A DNA stretch of 64,000 nt from Porphyra umbilicalis. Its lineage: Eukaryota; Rhodophyta; Bangiophyceae; Bangiales; Bangiaceae. Shown in pieces: positions 23,066 to 33,988 of the stretch (the first letter of the stretch is position 1; each line of letters opens with the position of its first letter). The notes below the pieces were generated by a model. It was not told the origin of the DNA and did not search any database. It saw nothing but the letters and a program-made list of their open reading frames with translations. Location of the stretch: positions 1 through 64,000 of the forward strand of contig KV918936.1 of the NCBI GenBank assembly GCA_002049455.2. Direction: 5' to 3'. A program made the translations under genes and the position numbers.

Positions 23066-23455
23066 CCCCGGTGCCCCGACGGCGGCGTTTCGGCGCCACG
23101 GTGCCGGGCGGTGCCCAGCGGCGCCCGGCCGCGCCCCGGCGCCCGGACGGAGGCGCCCCGGCGCCCCGGCGCCCCGGTGCGCGGCGGCGCTCGGCCGCGC
23201 CCCGGAGCCCGGCGGCGCCCGACCGCGCCGGGCAGCGCCCTCAGCCCAGCAGCAAAATTGTCGCGGGCGCGCGGCGCGTGGCGCCCCGCGCCCCGCGCCG
23301 CCCGCGCCCCGCGCCCCGCGCCGCCCGCACCCCGCGCCTCGCCCCGCCCGCGCCCCGCGCCCCGCGTTCCGCGCCGCGCGCCCCGTGCCGCGTGCCGCGT
23401 GCCGCGCGCCGCCCGCCCCCGGCGCCCCGCGCCCAGCGCCCAGCGCCGCGGCGGA
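23066..23455. repeat. CGCCCCG-type low-complexity tract
   Basis: Degenerate tandem CGGCGCCCCGG, then GCGCCCCGCGCC units. It continues the short tract at 18058-18106 that copia element 1 interrupts. ORFs on both strands are Arg/Pro/Gly/Ala repeats and are not called. Confidence 0.8.
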
Positions 23456-23845
23456 AAATCGACGTCCATCAGATCCCGGATCAGCGACGTCACCTGTCAC
23501 GGACTCCTACACGAATCCCCAATTGCCAACCAACAGAGGACCGAATCCACTATCGTCGCGAAAATATACCACTCTACTGGGGGTGTGCTGGGCGTGCTGC
23601 GCGTGCTGCGGGCGTGCTGCGGGCCGAAATTCTTACTCCCGATCTGAAATTCTTGCTGGCCCAGACGGACCTGTGCTGGCCACGAGGGAACGTGGGCTGC
23701 AAGCGGAGCCCTCATCAATCTATGACGACGCGGAGGGAAACTGCTTGATGTAGCCTCCCAAAAAGCAGGCTACAAGTCGGTCGGCTTGAAGGATAATTGT
23801 AGCATGTGGGACGATTCAACGCCTGCCAGCGACGGCTGGTGACGG

Positions 23846-23961
23846 ATCAACTCTGGCCATTGATCACGGGAATGTGATGGGGTTCGCTCTCCGGTACGTA
23901 CGTGGCCGTGGCCCCCTGTGATCCTCAGTGATCCTCGAGTGCGTGGCCGGTCAGGTCTCGC
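23846..23961 (+). repeat. Dispersed direct repeat, copy 1
   Basis: GATCAACTCTGGCC to GGTCAGGTCTCGC, about 116 bp, recurs at 25313-25429 in the same orientation with few differences. It could be the remains of an LTR pair or a short interspersed repeat; no coding sequence lies between the copies. Confidence 0.8.
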
Positions 23962-25312
23962 GCACACCCAGTTAAGACTGGCCGATGCGAGTCTTACTGC
24001 TTTTCAACTCGTTTCCGGACAATACGGACATTCTATTGGACGATCATTCACTGTCCACTGCAGGAACGACAGGGCATTGGGCAATACAACAAATACTACA
24101 ACCACTCTGCACTTTTGGGCGTTTCTTCTCTCTCACCACGCAGCTTCCGCGCTGCCCTCCGCGCCTGGCCATTCTGCAGCGTCTGAAGGACACGTGGCGT
24201 ATCTCCTGCGCCACACACAATGTGAAAGTGGGATGGATGGTGCGCATTTACTCGGCCTCGTCTTATGATTCCGATCGAACCCCATGGGGTCGCGCACGCA
24301 GCTGAAAGATGAAGTCGACAGAAGTGCATGACGCGTAGTGTTCGCACATGTCTCGGCTCCGACGTACAGAAAATGAGGACAAAAGGCACTCTGATGGGGT
24401 TACTTCTTTGACGCCGAGCAGGGGCGCTCTGCACTCCATCACATTGGCCATATATAAATAGTACCAAGGGTGGATGCGCATGGACACCTCCCTCCTCGCC
24501 CCCTACCCCACTCCGTCCAGGGCAGCTGAAGCCTCTACTTGATAGTTTCATCTCGTGGTGCACCCTCCGCCGTGCCACGTCCTCCTGTCGCCGCATCCAA
24601 TCGCCACCACGCCTTCGCCCCACCACCTCCCCCCCCACTGCTCCACCAGCCCCTCCCCCCCCTGCCCCACGCACCGCCCCTTCCGATGTCTGAATGACAA
24701 CAACACATGACCGTGGCCACAGAGAGCAAGAAATAGCCAGCCAGTGTAACGACAAGCAGAGATAAGTGACAAAAAAGGCACTGCATCGGCCAACATGAGG
24801 TCAAATACGCATACCGGGGCCATCGAGTTAGATCTCGCGGTGTACTCGATGCTTGGTAGGGCCGCCATACCACGCTGATGCTGATGGAACAAACGCCGAA
24901 TCACATAAACGAATGCTTCATACCGCTTCAAGGGGGGGATTGGGGGGGGGGAGACTCGTCCCGGCACCACTCTCCACGCACAAGCGACGAAATGGCACAA
25001 ACGACGGGCAAACAGCATCGCGTGCTCCCATGTATTGTGGTAGAGGCGGGGGAGCTCGGAGGGAGCAGCACAAGTGGTGGGAGAGGGGGGGACCGACGGT
25101 GACGAGCGTTGGCAGCGGTGGACTCCGTGGTGGTGGTGGGGGGCAGGACGACTGCGGGGCTGTTCCTGAGGGGTTAGATTGACTGCTTTCTGTAAGTAAA
25201 CGGGCGACGTGTCCTCTGAAGGTTCAAAACTTTCAACCCAGAAGACTCGGCTTAACTAGGTGTGCGCGGCGACGCCGCGCGCTTGCCCCCGCCCCGCCAC
25301 GCGCCCGTGCAG

Positions 25313-25429
25313 GATCAACTCTGGCCGTTGATCACGGGAATGTAGAAGGGTTCGCTGTCCGGTACGTACGTGGCCGTGGCCCCCTGTGATCCTCAGTCAT
25401 CCTCGAGTGCGTGGCCGGTCAGGTCTCGC
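25313..25429 (+). repeat. Dispersed direct repeat, copy 2
   Basis: Partner of 23846-23961. It has the same core, CCGGTACGTACGTGGCCGTG. Confidence 0.8.
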
Positions 25430-27112
25430 AGCGACGCCGCGCGCTTGCCCCCGCCCCGCCACGCGCCCGTGCCCATGCCCCCGCTCCGCCGATGCCCCCG
25501 CCCAAGCCCCTGCCCAGCCGCGCCCGTGCCCCCACCATGCGAATGCCCCCGCCCCGCCCCGCCGCGCAATTGCCCCCGCCCTACTCCACAACTCGGGCGC
25601 TTTTGCCCCGCCGCGCGCTCATGCCCCACACTGCCAAGCAGAGCCCTGGTCCCATCCCCATCGGTGCCCTGACACCACTGTGGAACACTGCGCAACGACC
25701 TCTTCTTCCTTCCCCCCCGCCCCCGCCCCGACCTTTCTTTCCCTGGCACGTCCCCCCCCCCCCCCCCCCCCCCGGACCGGCACACTCTTCTCCTCCCGCC
25801 GAGATAACTTTCCCAGATACTGCACCGGCTTTACTCGGAGCCGTCCTCACTGTCAGATGCGCACTCACCGAGGCCCTCTCGAACAACAAACGCATTAAAG
25901 AAAACGCGAGACGCCCGTCGCTCCACCGCCGTGTTGGGGACGTCGTCGGGCATCACCGTAACGCCGTGGAGCTCACTGAGGTCCTCCCAGTCATACTCGA
26001 CGGCAATCCAGCTCACAATGTCCGCAGTCGTAAGCACGTCGAGGCGTACTGCGTCTCCGTCTGCCTCCATATCCCATTGCAGGCGCTCACTTCCATACTT
26101 GGTCAGCACGCATCCGGGTCTCGCCGTAGCTTTTTCCGCTCGCCGCACCACCAGCCGCTCCCAGCCGCGGGCCCGTGTAGTTACCACTAGGGCGGCCTGA
26201 CCGACCCGAATGGCCCCATCTGGTCGGCGGTACCGCAGCCAGTCAAACCACGGTGACCCATGGAACACCGGCGCGGCCCGGATAGTGTGTTGGGCGCGCC
26301 CTCGCCTCGGTTGAGAGGCGTCGCCATAATAGAGGTTTCCGCTCCTGCAGAGGAGCGTACTCTCGGGACGACACAGCACAGCCGCCGAGCCAGGGATACT
26401 GTGGCTCCTGGCCAGCTCAGCCAGAGAGAACTTCTTGGCATACCGCCGCCGCCACCGCCGCCGCTGCCGCCGCTGCGGACGGCTGCGCCGTGTCCCTGCC
26501 GAGTCATAGTCGCCGCTCGTGTCGGTCCCTGGTCCCTCCCCCTCCGCGTCTGCGTTGTCCCCCTCTCCGTCGTGGAGCAGGGTGTACACCTGCTCGCTCA
26601 GCACAAGTTGCTTGACGAACTGGTCCCTTCTCTTGTTGGTAAGCTTGTAAGCGGCCTTAACTGCCTTGTGTAGGGCCTCATTATACGCAATGTTGCCGTC
26701 ACTGACGTTACCCCTGAGGCGAAACTCGTCCAGAAGATGCGCCGACATGCAGTGAAGCTTGGTGGTGTGGGCTGGCCCCAGTACGGGCTGGAAGACCTCA
26801 ACCACCCACGCGTGGGCCTTCTTGGCCAGCACTACCGCCTCCGAGTACAGAATACCACCGCCCTGGTTGGTACACTGTGCGGCAAAGAGTGCGTTTGTCA
26901 CGACAACCAGCTCGAGAATAGCCGCAGTCAAAGCGCTGTGGTGGTCGCCATTGCCCGGGGCGCCCGCTACGCCCACGACACCGAAAGGCAGGAATGATAG
27001 GGCACGACGGTGCTCACTGCCCGTCATTGTGGCCTGCCTTGTAGCCTCTGGGACAGAGTACCTGTGACATAGGAGCCCATACTGCCAAAAGGGACTGATA
27101 GCACGGTAGCCT

Positions 27113-27198
27113 CTTGTCAGTACGCGGATACGGTGAAGAGATGTGAGCCACAGCCTGCCCCAAAGCAATAAACACATCCAGTAGGGCTCAAAACGTAC
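27113..27198 (-). other. Intron 2 of the transposase gene, 86 bp
   Basis: On the minus strand, donor CCTGG|GTACGT and acceptor GACAAG|AGGC. The join restores one frame (YIHPG then GYRAISPFWQYG). Confidence 0.75.
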
Positions 27199-27374
27199 CC
27201 AGGGTGGATGTACGGCACGCGCAAACGACGCGACGCGTGCTTGAACCGCATATTGATGCCACGCTCGGTGTTTGTGACGGTGTCAAACCGCGCATGGACT
27301 CCACCTTCTGCCACCTTGCGGAGGTAAACAGGCACCTCGTTGGCCACCTTGCTGTTGATACCAGTGTCCATGAC

Positions 27375-27577
27375 CTACTCTCGGACACACAACACACAGC
27401 GCCAATACCACAAGAGCTACTCGCGCCATGTCACGGGCCGTGCACAGTAAGATACTGAACGTATACTGAACAGGAACGAGGCAGCCTACCGATAGAGAGG
27501 CGCCCAACATGGGCGCTCGCCCGCCCACCAAATGCAAGGAGCGAGCAGTTCTACTCTCGACGAGCAAAGAGACGTAC
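27375..27577 (-). other. Intron 1 of the transposase gene, 203 bp
   Basis: On the minus strand, donor CCTCAC|GTACGT and acceptor GAGAGTAG|GTCATGG. It joins in phase 0. Confidence 0.75.
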
Positions 27578-27664
27578 GTGAGGGCGATCGAAACCATGCA
27601 ATCGGTACAGCATGCGGGGACCATTTCCAAGGCCAGCCGACGCGGCCATCGCAGGGACCATGCT

Positions 27665-27980
27665 GTTGAGGCTGTGCTCCAACTCTACCTCTGCACGCCT
27701 CGCCGCCGCGCCCCAAACGGTCCCCATCTTGGCGTTATTGAGCGGCGCCCGTACCGTCTCCTGGACGTCTCTACTAGGAGCATCGGCCCCGGACGCCGAG
27801 CACGAGTCCTCCCGTCCCACCAGTTGAGGCTGTGCTCCAACTCTACCTCTGCACGCCTCGCCGCCGCGCCCCAAACAGTCCCCATCTTGGCGTTATTGAG
27901 CGGCGCCGGTACCGTCTCCTGGACGTCTCTACTAGGAGCATCGGCCCCGGACGCCGAGCACGAGTCCTCCCGTCCCACCA
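27665..27980. repeat. 158-bp tandem duplication inside the transposase
   Basis: Copies 27665-27822 and 27823-27980 differ at only about two positions. Because 158 is not a multiple of three, the second copy throws the reading frame; the coding frame continues only if a single copy is read. The near-identity indicates a recent event. Confidence 0.95.
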
Positions 27981-29673
27981 TGCAGGGCGTACAGGGAAAG
28001 AGACAGCCAGTACCCTTCAGGCACATTACGGCACGCTCCTCAGGTTGATCACACACGTAAAGGAGGGCACGTGGGGAGACACGCACTCGACCACCGCCGG
28101 GTAAGTTCAGCCACGCCCCACGGTGGCTGGCCAGCACGCTGCCCCGAAAGACGAGGTGTAAAATCCGCTGGAGCATCTCGGAACGCACCTCATGGCCTTT
28201 GCGCGTCTTTATGAACTTGGACTCGACCTGTGGGATGTACGCTAGTGTGCCCCATCGCACGTCCTTGGTGTTGATGTTGACGACGCGCATACGCAAAGGG
28301 TACGCCGATACTACTCCGCTGCTGCTGAACACAGTAGCATCAGAGTACAGTTGGATCGCCAGTACTCTCGTATCCTCGTGCATAGTGCCCTCGACGTGGG
28401 CTTGCTGCTCCCGGTACATCTCCCCGTCCCAGCTGCCTCGCAGTAGCACCGACTGGGGCCCTTCCACGCCATTGTCAGCTGGAGACGGCGGCGGTCCCCA
28501 GCACATGTCCCCTAGCTTCACTTGCATGATCACCTCCTGGGCAACGTCGAACGCGTCGCGGAAGAAGACGGGGTACTTGCGACCGTCAACCGACATAACA
28601 ACCTTTTTCCAGTTGAGAGGGGCGACAAGAGAGCGCTTGAAGCGTCGAACGGCGGCAATAAACCGCTTTGCAGTGTGTAAGGCTGCTGTAAATGGCTTGC
28701 GGGAGGCGGAACTTGCTGCCTCTACCTCCTTGGTGTACTGGTACAACCGGCGCAGCTCCTGTTGCGACAGGCCGCATCCGCCGCCCGACGTGCAGGCAAA
28801 CGTGAAAACGTGCCACACGTCTTCGCTCAGCCACCAGGCGCGCCCTCCCCCGCTGCCTCCTCCGCCCTCCAGTGGTGGAAAAGTGGTGGTTGCACGCCTG
28901 GCGTCCCCAAAGCGCTCGTAGTGGTCGAAAGCCTGCTCACATAGACCCCGATCGCAACCGGCCCCGGGGCTCTGAGCTTCCGTACCGCCGTCCTCGTCTC
29001 GTTCTCCTCCCCCGCCGGCACCACTCCCACGGCCATGCCCACGCGCAGCCGCATGTACCTCTCCAGTCGCATCCTCATTATCCCCGACAGATCCATCGGT
29101 CGGGTTGGCACCGGCGGTGTTGCCTCGACGGCGCGCACGCCTCCGGTGACGGTTCTGCGCGTCAGCATGGCGCGCTCGCCTGGTGCTCTCAGACGAGGCG
29201 CCTCGCCGGGCGCGACCCCGTCGAGGCGACGGCTTCGGAGGAGAGGCAGGTGCTGTGATTGCTCGAGCGAGCTCCAGGAATACCTCAGACTCCAGTCCTA
29301 CTACTTCCCGCACACCCCCAACACCCCCAACACCCCCAACACCCCCAGCATCCCCAGTATCCCCAGCGTCCCCAGCACCCACAGCATTAGACGTGCCAGC
29401 CGTCGCGGCAGTCGCAGCCGTCGCGGCAATACCCATTGCAACCGTAGGGCCACCAGACTCATCAGACTCAATGCAAATGGCAGAACCCACTGCAACCGCA
29501 GGGCCTCCGGGCTCATCAGACTCCTCAGACGCAACAGTCTCTATACAAATGGTGTTGATACCCTCACACCCCCTGGGCGTTGCCTCACGGTGCGCGTGTG
29601 CTGCATGCCGGTGCTGTCCGAGGCATCGACTAAAACAGCGGCCGCAGTCTGCTGCTCGGCACGGAAAACTCAT

Positions 29674-30540
29674 CGACGCAAGCCACCAGCACTCGTAAGC
29701 AGGACAGAGCGGGCCTGGAGCTGACCCACGGTGGGAAGAGGTGCAGCGGTCGACCGGGTCGGGAGGAAGACAGGCAGGTGGCACGAATGCATCATTCAGA
29801 TATGCTGACTGTAAAGTAACCCCACCCAGTAACACAAGAAGTATCCCCACAAAGTTCACAATATGAAATCGTATCTGTCAGTCTGTCAGCACTGGCCCCT
29901 GATCAACAGATTGTGGGGCATCGAATGGTCCTCTCGGTAATGGATGAGAGCCCTCCAGCCTCGTGCGGGCACCGAGCCATCATTTTTGCCTCCCTGAGGG
30001 CGCTGGGTGCTCAGGAGCCACCTGATCACAGCTGCACGGGGCCGCGTGATGGTAGCTCGATACTGATGGCGAGCACTGATTGGTGCTGCGAAGCACTCCC
30101 GGTTGGCGACAGGCAAGCTGCCCAGGTTGTGTCCGCCGTGTCCGGCTCGTGTTGGCTTTTTGGGGACAGGCGAGACGGCCCGGCAACCCTGCTGGCAAGG
30201 GCCTTTCTCCAGGCCTTTCTCACGGCCCTTCTCGTTGGCCCTTTTTTGGCCCGCGCCACGGCCCAGCAACACCTCCGGCAACGGTTTTCTTTGGCCAGGT
30301 GACACGTCTTCCACGGGTGTTCTGGGGGCCCTCCTGTCCCGCCCCACTACTGCTGGCGGGTGTCCTTAAAGCCCGCTGGTCAGTTCGTATGTGATACCTC
30401 CTTGAGGCGACCCGCACCGCGGCAAACGGGCTTCCAGCATCCTCACGGACCATCTCCCTGACCCCCACACGGACCCCCCCCCCCTTTAACCCCGCACAGA
30501 CGCTCGAAGCCCCCTTCTGTCCGCGCCCGCAGTTGGCAGA
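29674..30540. other. Divergent intergenic region between two spliced genes
   Basis: About 870 bp between the head-to-head transposase and the 30541 gene. It holds GGCCCTTTCTC-like repeats at 30190-30250 and no supportable ORF. It probably contains both promoters; no TATA box is obvious. Confidence 0.5.
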
Positions 30541-33500
30541 ATGGCGAATGCTTCCTCTTTGGGCCGCCTACTCGTGGGCATTGGCAACGTTCTGGACAGA
30601 GAGGAGACTGGAGGCCGCGGGGACCGTGGGGCAGCGGCTGCAGCCGCCGGCGATGGCCGCAATGGACCAGGGACCGAGGCGACGGCCGTCGACTCCGACC
30701 GAGTCGCGGACGGAGCACCGACGCCCGCGGCCGACAAGGGCCGGGAGTCAACAGCCTCCCTTCTGAGCGCCGCCGTCCTCGCTTTCCGCGAGTCCGGAGC
30801 AGCAGCCGCCGCCCCGCCGCCTACTGCCCTCGCCCCGCCGCCTACTGCCCTCGCCCCGCCGCCTACTGCCCCCGCCCCACCGCCTACTGCCCTCGCCCCG
30901 CCGCCTACTGCCCTCGCCCCGCCGCCTACTGCCCTCGCCCCGCCGCCTACTGCCCTCGCCCCGCCGCCTACTGCCCCCTCCCCGCCGCCTACTGCCCTTG
31001 CCCCGCCGCCTACTGCCCTGGCCCCGCCGCCTACTGCCCTCACCCCGCTGCCTACTGCCCCCGCCCCGCCGCCTGCTGCTCCCGCCCCGCCGCCTACTGC
31101 CGCCGCCCTGCCGCGTGTTGCCACTCCCTCGACGCGTGCTGCCGCTCTCTCGACGCGAGCTGTCACTCCGAAGCGTGCTGCCACTCCCCCGCCGCGTGCT
31201 GACACTTCCCCGCCTCCTGCTCCCCCGCCGCGTGCTGCCACTTCTCCCCCGCAAGACGAGCGAAACTTGTCCCACTCGGTTGCGTCGCACTCGGCGAGTA
31301 TGGCTGGCGGCCAGGCTGGTTCCCGCGCTGGGAGCGCACCTGCCGCGTCGGCACGCCCCGCTTCTGCTGCGGGAGGATGCTCGGGCGGATCGGCGATGAG
31401 GAGGGCCAACAAGGACACCAGTCTCCCGGATGAACAACTGTACGTTTTCTCTGCATGTATACTGCGTGCCTTGCCTCTATTTCTGCTTTTCCTGTCGCTT
31501 CTTGCATGGAGGTCGGAGCTGCCGTGCTCCGCGTGCTTCGATACTGGCGAATGGAGCGGTGTCGTGTGCCGGTGGGCGTCCTGTGCCGACAGCTGACCCG
31601 AGTACTTTCTATTACTGCCCCTTACTGCCCATTACTGCCCCTTACTGCCCCTTACTGCCCCTATACTGCCCCATGCTGCCCCTTTACTGCCCCGTGCTGC
31701 CCCCTTACTGCGCCGTGCTGCCCCATTTCTTCCCCTGTTCTCAGCCAGACCAGACTGTCAACCTTTTGGCCCGGCCGAAAGTGGCCAGCCCAGCAGAATG
31801 GCGAGACCTCGGCTGCTGCTGGCACTCCGACCAAGTCATCCACGCCCAAGGCGTCTAGTTCACGCAAGCGCCTGCGCGACCGCGTGGTTTCGGCAGCGGT
31901 GAAAGATGCTGCGAACGCACTGACGTGGCGTGTAGACGGCGTCGCGGTACCGGTTGAGCCCCCTTCCTGGTGCACCAGTACGTCAAACGCCCTGCTGTCG
32001 GCGCATATTGCCGCGCACAACGGCTTCGTCTCGGCACGAGCTGCCCAAGAGATGGCCATCCAGACAGCTCAAGCATACGCCAAGACATTTGCCCCCGCGG
32101 CCAAGCGTCGTCGCGGAGTCAGCTTCTCAGCGGATGCCGACGGCGCTGATACTACCGGCTTTGGTTTAGATGGGGAGCCACCGGCCACCGTCACCCCGCT
32201 ATCACCGAGCAAGCTGTCACCCCGGGCGCGGCCAGCGGCAAAGGCCACTGCGGGTGGCACGGCAAGCGAGGACGCGCTGCCGAGGTGCACGAGGGGCAAG
32301 TCACGGATTCAGGCGCTGCGCAGCTGCCTCACTAAGCGCATGCACAATGGCATCCTGGCGCCGTCCACCAACGACGACGTGTACCACTCCCGCGAGACCC
32401 TCAGGCCGTTTCTGGCGGCCGTCGTGATGGAGGTGGCCAAAGTCGACAAGAAGGACGCTGAAAAGCTCCTGCTGACCATTTTCTCCGTCCCCGCGGTCAA
32501 TAACTCGAAGCTCCCTAGCTCCAAGATGCTCAAGCAGTGGCTAGGTAAGACGCGCAACAACGTACACTTTAACCTCAAGGACTGTATCTTTCGGGCGTGG
32601 ACGGCGGGCAGCGGCTACAGCGGTGCATCCAAGGCGGAGACAAGGCGGCTCTTACATGGCCGGGGGTACCTCAGGGGTGCCAACGGGCTTCGGGGAGTCC
32701 TCAACGCCTTCCTGGCTGTGGTTTCCCACTGTGGTGGGGACCCGGACAAGTACACCTTTCCTGACGGGGATGACGGAGACGCACTGGCCTCGACGGTGCT
32801 CGCCACGCTGGCCTTTGTGCTGAGCAAGGTACGTTATTGGCGCCATGGACGGAGAGTGTACTGTGGCTGGAGTGTTGCAAAAGAGCTGTAGGGGGTTCCA
32901 TTGAGGTACTGGCCGATACTGACCGGCACTTGCAGCCACGGAGCTGCTTGAGTGTGTCGTCTCTGTGCCTCGTGTGTCTGTGACCCATGCAGATTCGTAT
33001 GTGCCTGTAGGTAGAGTACCTCTCTGCGGACGGCAGGAAGGTGAGCGAGTGCGTGCTGCACGGTTTGAAGATGAAAGCGGGGCGCGCCGCTTGGGCGAAA
33101 GAGTTGACTTACCTGCATGTGGAGGTTGATGAGTCAGGAGACTACTGGGCCAAGCTCTTCAAGACAAACCAGGACGAGGACGACCGGGCAACCATCCCCA
33201 ACTCCCCTGAAGAAGGAGAGCCCCCTGCTGTCCACTTGGGCGTCAACGTGAATGCCCGCGCCGACGACGAGGACGTTACTGAGAGCGAGCACGTAAGTCT
33301 GAGACAGATGGTGCGCAACTGGGTGGCGGCGCGGAAGGAGGTCGTGGACCTCGACGGGGATGGGGATGAAGAGGACGGAGACGGTGGTGGGGCGAGCAGC
33401 GGCGGCGGTCACGCGCCGGCACATGGTAGTGCGGGCGATTATGGTGGCGGTAGCGCAGGCGGTGGTGGTGCCCCCGCCGATGCGCCGCCGGGCGGTGGGG

Positions 33501-33988
33501 CAGGCAGTGGCGGTGGTGGCGGGGGGGGTGCCCCCGTCGATGCGCCGCCGCGCGGTGGGGCAGGCGGTGGCGGTGGCGGCGGGGGGGGTGCCCCTATCGA
33601 TGCGCCGCCGCGCGGTGGGGCACGCGGTGACGGTGGCGGCGGGGGGGGTGCCCCCGTCGAAGCGCCGCCGCGCGGTGGGGCAGGCGGTGGCGGTGGCGGC
33701 GGAGGCGGGGATGATGGAGGTGGATGGGGGCGCGAGCTGGCAGGCCTCAGCTTGCCGCCACTGCCCTCGGTGCCGCGTCGGCTGGGTGCTGGGGTGGGGC
33801 GAGTGCCCAACTGGCAACGCCACCCCTTTGACCGCTCCGACTCTGAGGAGGAGGTGCGAAGGCCCAAGAAAAAGGTCTGGGAGCGGCGCCAGTTCGGGCG
33901 CACGGCGGGCCCGGCGGACAGTGACGATCAGTCGTCGGATCCCGAGATTTTCCCTAGCGCTCTGGGGACTGAGAGCAACACCTCATAG
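30541..33988 (+). CDS. Unknown three-exon protein with two internal repeat domains
   Basis: Exons are 30541-31439, 31745-32828 and 33011-33988, giving 986 residues with all junctions in phase. The order is: a start (MANASSLGRLLVGIGNVL), a Pro-rich domain of fourteen PPPTALA-type heptapeptides, a basic Ser/Lys stretch (SSSRKRLRDRV), a nuclear-signal-like AAKRRR, and a compact helical core in exon 2 (SRIQALRSCLTKRMHNG to RGVLNAFLAVVSHCGG). Exon 3 has a short conserved-looking start, then four 20-residue Gly-rich repeats and a charged tail with RRPKKKVWERR. No known domain was recognised. It stands head to head with a transposase and shares its GTACGT donors, so it may be the accessory DNA-binding protein of the same transposon. 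That is inference; a host nuclear protein is the alternative. Confidence 0.6.
30812..31100 (+). repeat. 21-bp coding repeat, 14 copies
   Basis: CCGCCGCCTACTGCCCTCGCC-type units encode PPPTALA with minor variants, in exon 1 of the 30541 gene. Confidence 0.95.
31440..31744 (+). other. Intron 1 of the 30541 gene, rich in TACTGCCCC repeats
   Basis: Donor CT|GTACGT (phase 2) and acceptor TTCTCAG. Its 3' half (31607-31725) is about eleven copies of TTACTGCCCC and variants, which also serve as the polypyrimidine tract. Confidence 0.75.
32829..33010 (+). other. Intron 2 of the 30541 gene, 182 bp
   Basis: Donor AAG|GTACGT and acceptor TGCCTGTAG|GTAGAG. It joins AFVLSK to VEYLSADGRK in phase 0. Confidence 0.75.
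33471..33720 (+). repeat. 60-bp coding repeat, four copies
   Basis: Exact 60-bp period. Each unit encodes a module like APVDAPPRGGAGGGGGGGGG in exon 3 of the 30541 gene. Confidence 0.95.

Larger units (their letters stand above)
23456..25830. other. Intergenic, no supportable gene
   Basis: It contains a direct repeat pair (23846-23961 and 25313-25429), a small hairpin TGTAGCCT...AGGCTACA at about 23751-23776, a TATATAAATA box at 24451-24460 with no gene that I can attach to it, and C-rich tracts at 24590-24680 and 25440-25800. None of the overlapping ORFs has a recognisable domain. Confidence 0.5.
25831..29673 (-). pseudogene. CMC/Plavaka-like DDE transposase, three exons, frameshifted
   Basis: Exons are 29673-27578, 27374-27199 and 27112-25831. 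The ATG at 29673 opens a C2H2-type finger (FPCRAADCGRCFSRCLGQHR, then HAAH). The frame is open further upstream to 29859, but that part looks like leader sequence. After a Gly/Ala-rich linker come WPxF-like blocks (RKYPVFFRDAFDVAQEV), then LAIQLYSDATVF, YPLRMRVVNI, LAYIPQVE and a CxxC block. Across intron 1 the join gives LHGFDRPH then VMDTGI, as expected for these transposases. The last exon has TKLHCMSAHLLDEFRLRGN and YNEALHKAVKAAYKLTNKRR. A 158-bp tandem duplication in exon 1 shifts the frame. The Plavaka assignment is from motif memory; another CMC-type family is possible. Confidence 0.7.
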
